A stretch of DNA of 64,000 bases, taken from Serendipita indica DSM 11827 (Eukaryota > Basidiomycota > Agaricomycetes > Sebacinales > Serendipitaceae). The position numbers and the translations under genes were made by a program. Shown here in pieces: positions 11,520 through 21,657 of the stretch. The notes beneath the pieces were generated by a model. It saw only the letters and a program-made list of their open reading frames with translations. It was not told the origin of the DNA and did no database searches. The stretch spans positions 1 to 64,000 of the forward strand of contig CAJVGD010000028.1 of assembly GCA_910890315.1 (NCBI GenBank). The letters run 5' to 3'. Each line of letters starts with the position of its first letter. The stretch's first letter is position 1.

Positions 11520-12212
11520 TTATCCCTGAAATATCTGTACGCACAATCGAGGACAACCAGGACACAGCAGGCGCACTGACGACAGTGGACCGTCCTCTGG
11601 CAGAGGAAAGTGCTGAACAATCTGGCAACCAGACTTCTGATTGTCAACGCGCATATGGTGTATCCTTGTGTGTTTGGCCAACTCCTTCGCTGCGGTTTCC
11701 GTTGAATAGTTGTATATTCTTGCGACACGCCGAGTCATGTCGGCAGCGCCAATAAGGTAAAGACACTCAACGCAGATGCGCCAAGTAAGCTTGAGATTGC
11801 TGACGAGCTCGAACCCAGTCACTCCTTGGGCATGAAACTTGCTCACAGGGGCTGCGGGTAAACCGACCGGTGGCGGGAATAACGGTGGCGGCACTGAATA
11901 AATGAGAACGGTTTTGTCGGTCTCCCTGTCATTCGTCTGTGTCAGGGCCCGCCACCTTTCTCGACTCTCGTTAGTGAGTCTGCCCATGCTGCACTCTGTA
12001 AGAAGCACCAAAAACGTCGCACGCATCCCGGAAATATCAAAATTTGAAGGCTCAGCGACGGTTGGCTCCGCTTCTTCGTCAAATTTGACCTGGTTCGTCG
12101 CGTCGGAGTCGTAGTGGCCCTCGAGCACGCGACGGAGGTTGTCAATAGTACTCGGAACAGACGACTCTAGGTCACGCAACACTCTTGTACACTCGTCGAT
12201 TGCTTTTCCGCA
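11520..12212 (-). CDS. Unknown open frame, possible 3' exon of the neighbouring glycine-rich gene
   Basis: An open minus-strand frame follows a good acceptor (TATACAG at 12213-12219) that matches, in phase, the GTAAGT donor ending the glycine-rich exon at 12266. It starts CGKAIDECTRVLRDL and continues acidic then Pro-rich, with no recognisable domain. It may be the last exon of the DUF1399-type gene, or a separate small gene. The final 60 codons look non-coding, so the real end is probably nearer 11700-11950. Confidence 0.3.
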   Translation of the reverse strand, partial: CGKAIDECTRVLRDLESSVPSTIDNLRRVLEGHYDSDATNQVKFDEEAEPTVAEPSNFDISGMRATFLVLLTECSMGRLTNESRERWRALTQTNDRETDKTVLIYSVPPPLFPPPVGLPAAPVSKFHAQGVTGFELVSNLKLTWRICVECLYLIGAADMTRRVARIYNYSTETAAKELAKHTRIHHMRVDNQKSGCQIVQHFPLPEDGPLSSVRLLCPGCPRLCVQIFQG

Positions 12213-12265
12213 CTGTATAAGCGTCAGTAAATAACTTCGACCCGCTTTGCGAGATATGGACTTAC

Positions 12266-13908
12266 TCCCCCTCCAGTACCACAAGCGGATCCACCAGCGT
12301 ATGCACCTGGAAAGCCTGCTCCTCCAGGTGAAGAGCCACCACCCGCCCTTCTTCTTCCCCGACCCCAGTTGGAGGCTGGCGTTGGGTCGCTACAAGAGGC
12401 ACAGCCCGATCCACATGCGCCATACGCACCAAAGCGATTGCCGCCGTAGAATCTATTCCGAGTAAATACTTGTCTATGCTTTGATTCTGAACTCACCCTG
12501 GTGGTATCCCAGAGGAAACGCCCCAGTAGGCGTGATACTTTTCTGGACCGTGGGTTATATCGGTGAATGCCTCGTTGTGTTCATCTTCGCCCTTGTTTTT
12601 CTTGTTCCTCTCTACTTGCAGAACACGGAAAGGATCGTCTTGCCCATGCGTCTCAGCATGATCTACATATCCATCGATCACTGTCTGCCGTCGAGCACTT
12701 TGAGCGTGAGCTGCTATATGGGACGCCAAAGCGCCTCCTCCAAAGTTTGGCTGTGTCGCCGTATCCGCTAGAAATCACCCCGGCTTGAATGGAGTCGTCA
12801 TGATTCGGAATTCGTGAGAGAGCTCGCGTCGTATTCTGTCGATAGGATCGTCCTTTGAGCTAGTGTGTATGCCACGCAAGGTCCTAAAATACTGCAGTCA
12901 GAAGATGGCAATAAAGGAGGAAGCTTACAATGTCCTATTAGGGTATGAGATGAGATATATTTCTGGGGCAGAAACTCACCAGTGTAGGCACTAGAAGCGA
13001 CCAGGTATTAGCGGACATCAAGTCTAAGAATGCGTGATATCTTGCAATGGAGCGAACAAGTGGAGCGAGATCCTCGGTGAGATTCCATTGACCTGGACTG
13101 GTCCACCCCATTTGAACCATCTTTTCAATGAAAGATCCTTGGCGGAGCACCGCTGCAACGAGGTCGAGAGACGCGCATCCAGAATGACTGTATGCAGTTG
13201 CTATTCGCTGAAGCCTGCGAGACAATGTCAGTGGTTCTGTATGCGTGATAGCCAAAGGGCGGACCGATACACTCGTTTATTGCTGTCGAGCCGAATTCGA
13301 GGCTGAGCACTAGTATGCATCATATCACAGAGCACCTCAGGATCCCACTGAACTACATCTGCAAGCTGCTTCCTCTTCTCCTGCTTCTCGAGCGGCTCAG
13401 ATGAGAGCATTTCGGCCCACTTGCTTTCCAGTGGCTAAGCAATGTGAGAAACAGCTGAACCAACTTGAGGGCCCTCCTACCTTGAATAGTCGACGGTAGA
13501 GAACCTCTGCAGAGTAAGAGTCTACAGTCCCTTCTCGAGCGCGAACATATGTCTCGCTTTGTATCTCGTCAGCAGTCATAATTCATGTGAGAGTTTACGC
13601 ACGAGAAAAAGACAATTTTGCCTTCCTTTCTCATAATGTACTCGTCGGTGAAACGGCCAACCCCAATGTTTCCCCTATTGAAAGTTTGGCTACAACTCTG
13701 ACATTTATGCTCGAATTTCGGTTGGGCAAATCCAGTTCCAGTGTCATTGACCCAAGACGTGGGCATTCATTTGCTGGCAGAAGGGGCATTGAAGCGGAAG
13801 CCCGTCGTCAGCGTAAGTAACGAGTGAAATGTCGTAGGGAGAGGATGCCCGTTCCTCAAAGAGTTCACGTCGTTGACTACTCGGTGATATGTCACAAGAT
13901 GGAACGTC
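12266..13908 (-). pseudogene. Glycine-rich domain (DUF1399/GRDP-type) gene, degraded
   Basis: Exons read on the minus strand: 13908-13599, 13564-13481, 13434-13273, 13207-12980, a six-base exon 12934-12929, 12883-12497 and 12452-12266. Order of parts: a CxxC zinc-ribbon half (LQCPFCQQ), the second half (GTGFAQPKFEHKCQSC), a helical region, the family motif PTL/DI/DLAWHTH assembled across three exons, RFGVPY, then a Gly/Cys-rich tail. Three lesions are visible. The two ribbon halves are one base out of frame near 13765-13772. TAG at 12860-12862 sits where the family has Gln after WHTH. The frame shifts again by one base just after RFGVPY (about 12700-12722). The nonsense codon, unlike the run-length breaks elsewhere in this window, argues for real decay. 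The 5' end is not found. Confidence 0.65.
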
Positions 13909-14336
13909 CTACAGTCGTATTCAAAGGAATATATGAAGGGAATGGAATGAATATCACTGAAAATGTGCTCCAAAGTCTGAATCGTTCGGACTCACCTCGG
14001 GCTATAGCCTCGTTAGTTCCCCCCTAGGACGCCGAATCAGGGCCGAGTGATGGTATTTTAAACCTTTGATATCCAATTCATGAGCAGAGACGGTTTTATC
14101 CCCTGTTTTCGGTGTCTGCGTGCCATAACCACAAATGCGAGACTAAAGTCTGGCGTTTATTGTCTATTGTTATAATTGCAGCGTTGTTTAAAGATTGTCG
14201 GGTATACATTATCCACGGTTCTCTCCACGCGATGTATCTCTGTAGGTCAAAGGTTGAAATACCACACCTTGGATACAGCCGCCAACGTCTCGCTCGCAGG
14301 ATCTCGCTGTATCGAGATCAGAGACGTACACGCATC
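13909..14336. other. Gap between degraded gene and BSD gene
   Basis: On the minus strand a GTGAGT donor (13989-13994) and a CTGTAG acceptor (13909-13914) bracket an intron of the degraded glycine-rich gene. A good branch site (AACTAAC) and an acceptor lie further upstream, but I cannot place the first exon. The rest should hold the promoter of the plus-strand BSD gene. No TATA box stands out. Confidence 0.35.
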
Positions 14337-16268
14337 ATGAATGCAATGGACGTTTACGACTTTGACGAGCAGACGACTCCCGCTCCGCAGTCATCATCGA
14401 GTGGCGGGTCAGCGGCAACGACGACTGCCCAGCCTACGTTAAACGAAGAAGTACAACAAGCAATAGGATCATTTGGAAGATTTTGGGGAGGATTCAGAGC
14501 TCAGGTGAGTTGGCCAAGTGGCATCTAAATGACTGGTCTATCCCTCGAAACAACAGTAGTTATCGGTGTTTATTGTAGTTTCATTTCATTCTCTTGCCTA
14601 CTCATCATATTATAATCCAGACGTACTATTGACTAACCTCCGTCCAGAGCATCTCCGCATTGGCCACTGCGCGCAAGGATCTAGGATCCGTCGTACAGCA
14701 AGCTCAGCAAGAGCTCTCCAAACTTGCAGCTCCTTCTCCTACTTCTCCTCCTCCAACGTCCACCGAGACGACGTCCGCGACGGCCGATACATCGGAGAAG
14801 AGTAAAGATGTGGTCGCTGGAGATGGGCCCACTGAAACGAAGGGGACATCCTCGCCACGAGCCTCGACGTCGGAGAGTGGTAGCAATTTGTTCTCATATA
14901 TCCAATCGTCCCTTGTAGAGAACTTGTCGACGGCGCAGAGCACAGTCCAACGCACTTTGGCGAGCCCCGAGGTCCAGAATCTACGGTCCAACATAAATGC
15001 AAACATTTCGCATCTCCAAGAGGCCGTGCAAACCCAAGTCCACCAGGTGCAATCCAACCCGACCATTCAAAGCCTCCAGTCCTCGGTGCGTGATCTGAAT
15101 ATTCAGTCACGTGTACAAGATTTGCAGCAAAATGTCGCCTCGAATGTACCACACAATGCTGCGGAGGCGAGAGAACGAATCAAAGGATTGGAGGGTTTAG
15201 CTGAGGGGATTCTGGAAGAGCACGGGCGAATTCTTCCGCGAAGCGGTAAAGATTGTACCACCCACAGAAGAGGAGCTTCAACGGAGTGGGTCCGGGACAA
15301 TGGGGTTGGGCATTGACGGTATGGATATGTGGGCCTTTGACGAGCTTGGTGGAGTCGTCACGGATGAGACAGAGGTTGACGGGAAGGGAAAGGTGAAAGC
15401 CCCACCGGCTAGTAGTGGGATTGGCCTCAATAGAACGGCAGCTCTGCTCAGCGCATTGAGGACAGATCCCTCGTTGCTGCGTGCGGACCCGGAAGCGGGT
15501 GAAGGCAAAGACGCCTACACACGGTTCGTGACTGAACTCGACTCGAAAGGGGCCACAGTCGGCAGCGAACCGTGGGTACGCAAATGCGACGAGGAACTGG
15601 GCTTGTTCGACGACTTGAAGAAGACGAAAGATCAATTGGGTACGTCTCCTCTTCGTACTAGAAGTCTGGAAGAGATCTCAATTGACTTGGTGATCGAATA
15701 GTTCCTGAAGAGATGGACGAAGCCACATTCTGGACTCGATATTGGTTCCGTGCTTGGCAGATTCGGCAAGCAGAGGAGAAGCGAAAGGCCCTCTTACAAG
15801 GTACGTGTGACCCGCGTTCTCACCTCGCCTGGCCGTGCATGCGCATGATTGATAGCGGATACTCACCGCCTTTTAGCGACCATGGAACAAGAAAAAGAGG
15901 ACGAATTCAGCTGGGAAGATGAGGAAGAGACGGCATCGGCGCTGACTCCGACTGCTGCGCAAGGAACGGAGGGTGTACCCTCCAAGTCGCTCGAGACAGA
16001 CGCCAAAGTTCAAGCTAAAGAGGAGGCCACCTCGGCTATGAATCGGAAGCATGGTCCGTCAAGTCCGAGTAAAGAGTCGGAAGAAAGCTATGACCTCGTG
16101 AGCACGCGCTCAGGAAACACGAGCGCTACAGGCTTGGCGGCGCCATCTGGACTCTCAACTGTGGTCGAGGGTGCGAAACCGAGCGGGAAAACGGAAGAGG
16201 ACGAAGAAGAAGAGGAAGAGGAGAGTGACGACGAAGAAGAGGACGAAGAGGACAGTGACTGGGAGTGA
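14337..16268 (+). CDS. BSD domain-containing protein (Dos2-like)
   Basis: Exons 14337-14504, 14648-15639, 15702-15800 and 15877-16268. After an N-terminal acidic block (VYDFDEQ) comes a long amphipathic Ser/Gln-rich region, then FWKSTGEFFREAVKIVPP. The BSD domain follows, with the hallmark FWTRYWFRAWQIR in exon 3. The tail is strongly acidic (about 25 D/E) and ends DSDWE. Yeast Dos2-type BSD proteins are poorly understood; a role in protein turnover or stress has been proposed. The reading needs one base less in the GGGG run at 15205-15208 (exon sum 1651 nt). With one G removed LAEG joins FWKSTG, so I treat it as a sequence error or a very recent mutation and not an intron. Confidence 0.8.
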
Positions 16269-16448
16269 AGCAGTCGGATCTCCACCACTGCTGTACTCGA
16301 CTCTGGAGCAGCTTGGCGAGGGACTGAGGGGTTTGATCCGTTTCAGTCGACTGAATGGCATGAGAGAATTGTGCTAATGAAATGTCTATTATATCCAGGA
16401 CCGAAACAGCGGACGCTCAGGTTCGTGATTGGCGGGAGTGGCGCCATC

Positions 16449-16457
16449 TTATCAGAT
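16449..16457 (-). promoter_or_regulatory. Iron-responsive GATA box ATCTGATAA, transporter 1
   Basis: Minus-strand ATCTGATAA matches the ATCWGATAA consensus bound by fungal iron-sensing GATA repressors (Urbs1, SREA, SRE, Fep1). It lies 134 bp before the ATG of siderophore transporter 1. The surrounding 16 bases (plus strand ATCTTATCAGATTACC) are identical to the box before transporter 2. Confidence 0.75.
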
Positions 16458-16590
16458 TACCCTGGCTCCGGCTTTTTCGTCAGAGGCCAGCCCGTTTTCC
16501 AGCTCGCATTAAAAAGGGCCACCTCTTTCGTTCTCGACTTTTTGATTTTTATCCCTTTTCCCTCTAGGCTACGAACAGTTTTCAACGGCA

Positions 16591-18815
16591 ATGTCGACTC
16601 CGTCGCTCTCGCGTGAGCGTAAAAGTCCCGAAGAGGAAGTCTCAGACCAAGGCTCGCAGCGTATTCTTGTCGAAGACAGAGAAGAACTTGGGACGGGCAT
16701 TGCAGAAGCCTCGGCAAAGGTCTATGGCAAATACTCTATCTGGGTACTCTACATCACGTAGGTGCCATCTATATCATTCAAAGTCGATTTTAGAGTGGTT
16801 GCTGATATTTTCGTGGGCAGGCTTGGTCTGTCGGCCTATGTGTACTCGCTCGACCAGAGCACGACCTATTTCTACACTGCGTTTGCCACGAGCTCGTTTT
16901 CGCACCACTCTCTCCTGTCGAGTATTGAAGTTGCGACACTTGTAATCCGTATGTTCATCTCCCTGGCTACTTGACACCGGTCTGACATCGAGTAGTTGCC
17001 ACGGTCAAGCCTGTTATCGCACGTATTGCGGACCTAAAGTCGCGCTCATTTGCATACGTGCTTACCATCATCTGCTACATCCTTGGATACATCCTCATAG
17101 CGTCGTCAAAAGGCGTAAGTCAGTTTGCGGCCGGACGCGTCTTCCAAGCATTGTACGTCGTGCTTTCTACGAAGCATTATATGATATTGACGAATCGAAA
17201 GTGGCGCAGCCGGACTCTCACTCATGCTCGAAATCATCGTGGCCGACTTTACCGCCCTCAAATGGCGAGGCGTCGTCGCGGGACTAATGTATTCGCCCTT
17301 TATCGTCAACGCATTTGTAGGATCAAAGATTGCCGCCTCTATCACGACCAACAATCCGTCAAATGGATGGCGATGGGGTTATGCCATGTTCTCGATTCTC
17401 ATCCCCGTCTCGCTTGCGCCGGTGCTGTTTACTCTCCTCTGGGGTGAGCGCAAGGCGAAGCGACTTGGTGTGGTCGACTTGCGCCATGGTACCAAGACGG
17501 CGACGATCAAAGGCGAAAAGGTGGAAAAGGAGCACGTATCGCTATGGAGCAAGGTCGTAGGATTGTTGCTCGAGATGGATATCCTTGGGTTGCTTCTCTT
17601 AGCCACCGGATGGGCGTTGCTACTCGTTGCACTGACATTGTCTGCGGGGGCAAAAGGGGGTTGGAACAACCGTACGTTAGGATCGCTCGAGGAGGGGGTA
17701 AACGTGCTGACGAAATATCTAGCCTCTATCATCGCAATGATTGTACTGGGACCAATTATTATCGTCGTCTTTGCCATCTACGAGATATTCTGGGCACCAT
17801 TCCCCATGTTCCCCCGACATATTCTTCGTAACCGCGCCGTCTTTGGATCTGGATTTATCGGTTCTTCGACTTTGTGTCGTTTTACCTGACCTACCTCTAC
17901 CTTTCGTCTTTCCTCTATGTACTCAAGACACCCGCGTGGTCACTGGAGGATCAAAACTATTTCAGCTCGACGCAGACGGTTGGACTGACAGTGTTTGGTC
18001 TCATGGCCGGCGTGGTGATGAGAGTCACGAAGCGATACAAGTGGTTGCTCGTAATCGGACTTTGCATACGCGTCTTGGGTGTGGGGATCATGATTCGGTC
18101 GCGTGGTGCAGACGGAAGGTACGTATTGCCTACCTCGAATACAGCCATCTAACTCTTGGGCAGTGACGGAGAACTGGTCATGACTCAAGTTTTGCAAGCG
18201 CTAGGTGGTGGTATCGCGTCATTGACGACGTCGGTGGCCGCCCAGGCGAGCGTACCGCACAAGTACGTTGCAATGGTCTCCGCCATTGTGTTCATGATCG
18301 CTCAGCTTGGTGGTGCGATTGGGAGCTCAGTCGGTGAGTTGAACGAGAGATGCTCTCCTCGCAAAGCCTAATGGACCGCGCATCTCGCTAACGCGGCACC
18401 TTTAATCAACAGCGGGTGCAATTTGGACGCACGTAATGCCCTCTAATCTCCGCAAGTACCTGCCTTCTGCGAGCGAAGAAGAGTTGCAGACGTATTTCGG
18501 GTCGATCATCTCCATTGTTGCGCTCGAGCCGAATGATCCCACACGGCTGGGTGTCATTAGGGCATATGGGGAAACGATGAAGATTTTGATCATTGTCGCC
18601 TTGGCGTTTGGTGAGTGCCGTCTCTACTGAGGACGATCGACTAAAACGAGTATGCAGGCATTATTCCAATCTTTATTGCCCTGGTTATGCCCGATTTTCA
18701 CTTGGGAGATGGCCAAAATGCAGTGGATGGGTTGGATATTGCAGGTCGGCGGATTGAAGAGCCGGCGACGGAAAAGACGAACAGGGCATAGTTCCAGGGC
18801 TGATAATTAGCTAAT
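16591..18815 (+). CDS. MFS siderophore-iron transporter 1 (Sit/Arn type)
   Basis: Eight exons: 16591-16757, 16821-16948, 16996-17152, 17202-17671, 17723-18118, 18164-18333, 18413-18610 and 18658-18815. The protein has about 614 residues and about 14 hydrophobic segments. Sit-family blocks are SAYVYSLDQSTTYFY, SHHSLLSSIEVA, KPVIARIADL, SQFAAGRVFQA and NGWRWGYAMFSIL, with AIWTHVMPSNLRKYLP near the end. Family role: proton-driven uptake of ferric siderophores across the plasma membrane or endosome. The exon sum (1844 nt) is one base short: the GGTTCTTCGAC stretch near 17860-17870 lacks one T compared with paralogs 2 and 3, which read GFFDF or AFFDF there. First of a tandem triplet, with an iron-GATA box upstream. 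Compared with copies 2 and 3 it lacks the intron in the FAYV region. Confidence 0.85.
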
Positions 18816-18851
18816 TAGGGTCACCTGATGGAAATAATGAGAAGCGTGATC

Positions 18852-18860
18852 TTATCAGAT
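18852..18860 (-). promoter_or_regulatory. Iron-responsive GATA box, transporter 2 (distal)
   Basis: Minus-strand ATCTGATAA, 164 bp before the ATG of transporter 2. It sits in the same 16-base context as the box before transporter 1, so the promoter was duplicated with the gene or the context is under selection. Confidence 0.75.
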
Positions 18861-18917
18861 TACCTGTTAGCCGACTGCCGGGGCGAGGCGCCAAGGCAGC
18901 GGATGATATATCACGTA

Positions 18918-18926
18918 TTATCAGAT
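18918..18926 (-). promoter_or_regulatory. Iron-responsive GATA box, transporter 2 (proximal)
   Basis: A second minus-strand ATCTGATAA, 98 bp before the ATG and 58 bp downstream of the first. Paired boxes of this kind are typical of promoters that bind iron-GATA repressors tightly. Transporter 2 is the only copy of the three with two exact matches. Confidence 0.7.
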
Positions 18927-19023
18927 TGCGCGGGGCCCTCGTTGTCTCTCCCCCCTCTCCCACAATTCGTCGGTCGAGAACGCGACAAGGCTCGTCGTCA
19001 TTCGTCGAAACCGGTACATTGCC

Positions 19024-21255
19024 ATGAGTGAGCTCGCTGATAACCCGGAGAGTCGGGGCCATGCCAAGAAGAGAAGCGAGTCGAGTGAGACTGGGAGTGT
19101 CCATTCAACCGACAGAATTCTCGTCGAAACCCGCGAAGAGCTCGGGACTGGGATTGCAGAGGCGAGCGCCAAAGTGTGGGGGAAATACTCTCGCTGGGTG
19201 CTCTACATCTCGTGCGCATTCCCCTCATCGTAATTATCCTTTAACACTTTTATAGACTCGGATTAGCTGCCTATGTCTATTCTCTCGATTTGACCACGAC
19301 CTACTTTTATACCGCATTTGCGACCTCGTCCTTTTCCCATCACTCGCTCCTGTCGAGTATCGAAGTCGCCGCCCAGGTCATCCGTGAGTCTATCCACATC
19401 ACTCACTTTATTGCTAACGTCTCCTCGACCAGTCGCTGTTGGTAAACCCATCATTGCGCGCATCGCCGACTTGCAATCCAGACCGTTTGCCTATGTCATC
19501 GTCGGTGTGTTATTCTCTACTCACATCCAACTTTGGAGAGCTCATCAACCTCTAGTCATCTTCTATGTCCTCGGCTATGTCCTCATTTCCTCCTCCAAAG
19601 GCGTCAGTCAATTTGCCGCCGGCAAAGTCTTTCAATCTGCGTATGTCCTGCTATTTTCCCCTCTCTCCATTACTGATCCCTTTGCCATCTAGTGGCTCTG
19701 CCGGTCTCCAACTGCTCACCCAAGTCATCGTTGCCGACTTTACCTCTCTCAAATGGCGTGGCGTAGTTTCTTCGCTCATGTCCACGCCTTTATCATCAAC
19801 GCTTTCGTCGGCTCCAGAATTGCCGCGTCAATCACCACCAACAATCCGACAAATGGCTGGCGATGGGGATACGCCATGTTCTCCATCCTCATCCCGCTCG
19901 CACTGGCTCCTGTCATCTTTACGCTGGCATGGGGAGAACGTAAAGCAAAAAGACTCGGCATGGTCAACACCAAGCCGACTCACTCTGCCATCGAAACGCA
20001 CGACGGCCAACAGCGAGTTGGTCTACCGAAAAAGATGTTGGGCTTTGCGCTCGATATGGATCTGTTCGGCTTGCTCCTCCTCGGAACGGGATGGGCGTTA
20101 CTCCTCGTCGCACTCACACTCTCTGCGGGTGCCAAAGGCGGATGGAACAATCGTATGTCTAGTCTATTCTCTCCCAACACGTTCATTAACAATTCTTGTA
20201 GCATCTATCATTGCAATGATTGTCGTAGGCCCGCTCATTATCATTGCCTTTGCCGTCTATGAAGCCAAATGGGCCCCGTTCCCGGTCATTCCCGGCCACT
20301 TTTTGCGCAACCGTGCAGTATTTGGCGCAGCACTCATCGGTTTCTTCGATTTCGTCTCATTCTACCTAACCTTTCTCTACCTCTCCTCATTCCTCTACGT
20401 CCTCAAGACGCCCGCATGGACACAGGAAGACCAAAACTATTTCGCTCAAACGCAAACTGTCGGACTCACACTCTTTGGTATCTTGGCGGGTGTGCTTATG
20501 AGATGGACGAGACGTTACAAGCTCATCCTCATCATCGGTCTCTGTATTCGAGTACTCGGTGTGGGCATTATGATCCATTCACGTGGAGCTGACGGAAGGC
20601 AAGTCTCTTCATTAATCCAAGGGGTCGACAATAACAAAACGTAGCGACGGAGAACTTGTCATGACCCAGATCCTCCAGGCGTTTGGTGGTGGCTTTGCAG
20701 CTGTCTGCTCTCAGGTTGGCGCACAGGCGAGTGTGTCCCATAAATACGTTGCAATGGTCACCGCTATTGTTCTTCTCATCACCGAACTTGGAGGAGCGAT
20801 TGGTAGCGCCATCGGTATGTCTGTTCCCTCTCTCAGCTTCCAATAATCCAATCCCTTCCTCTCCAGGTGGCGCTATTTGGACGCATCTCATGCCATCCAA
20901 CCTACGCAAATACCTCCCAAACTCGACTGAAGAAGAACGAATGACACTCTTCGGATCCATCATCAGCATCGTCGCCCTCCCACCCGACGACCCAACGCGC
21001 CAGGGAGTTATCCACGCCTATTCTGACACCATGCACGTCTTGATCATCGTTGCGCTCGTGTTTGGCTTGATCCCCATTTTGATCGCACTGACCATGCCAA
21101 ACTTTTATCTTGGCGATGCTCAAAATGCCGTCGATGGGTTGGATATTGCTGGACGAAAAGTCGAGGAACCACAAGAGGGTTCACCATCCGGTGCGGATGC
21201 GCCGGTCGCTTCGACTTCAGCCGGCGGGTCAGCGGGCAAAGGAAGCGCGGTTTAA
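19024..21255 (+). CDS. MFS siderophore-iron transporter 2 (Sit/Arn type)
   Basis: Eight exons: 19024-19211, 19256-19383, 19433-19504, 19556-19640, 19693-20152, 20202-20598, 20645-20814 and 20867-21255. The protein has about 629 residues and about 14 membrane segments. Blocks include AAYVYSLDLTTTYFYT, GKPIIARIADLQSR and NGWRWGYAMFSIL, then FFDFVSFYLTFLYLSSFLY and AIWTHLMPSNLRKYLP. The N-terminus is polar and the tail Ala/Ser/Gly-rich. Family role: uptake of ferric siderophores. The exon sum (1889 nt) is one base short: the CCTTTATC stretch near 19785-19792 lacks one T relative to the paralog reading PFIVNAF or PYIVNAF. The intron at 20599-20644 is of the GC-AG class (GCAAGT donor); the same position has GT in copies 1 and 3. 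It has lost the last intron of copies 1 and 3. Confidence 0.85.
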
Positions 21256-21452
21256 TGCACCGTGCTCTGTAAAATGCGTCAAAGTTCGAATAGTAAGGAA
21301 TCTGCACAAAGGATAATCGGAAAACTGTACAATAACGTACCCGAATGAAACGACTTTTAGTGATTTCCGGAACCATTGATCTGGTTCTATTCCGGGTGTT
21401 CAGGAAGAACACTGAAAGGGCGCCGTGATTGAGGGACGAGCCTGAGATGATC

Positions 21453-21461
21453 TTATCAGAT
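21453..21461 (-). promoter_or_regulatory. Iron-responsive GATA box, transporter 3
   Basis: Minus-strand ATCTGATAA, 197 bp before the ATG of transporter 3. The flanks match the other boxes only on one side, so the core has been kept while the surroundings diverged. Confidence 0.7.
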
Positions 21462-21657
21462 ATGGGTCGACTGGGGGCTTGGGTCACGTACTCATCAAAA
21501 TCACAACGAGGTCCATGTGACTTCTCCGAAGCGTTCCTGCCGAGTTTGGGAAAAGAGTGGGAGCGAGAAGGAGAACCCTCTTCGTCCTCCTCTCGCCGAG
21601 AATAAAAGCCGTCGCTCAGGCAGATTTTCCCTACCGTCCTCTTGTCCTTTAGGTGCA

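Noticed and set aside
16088-16361. Antisense Ser- and Leu-rich frames opposite the BSD gene tail
   Set aside because: They mirror the acidic GAG/GAA/GAC codons of the sense gene and have no independent support.
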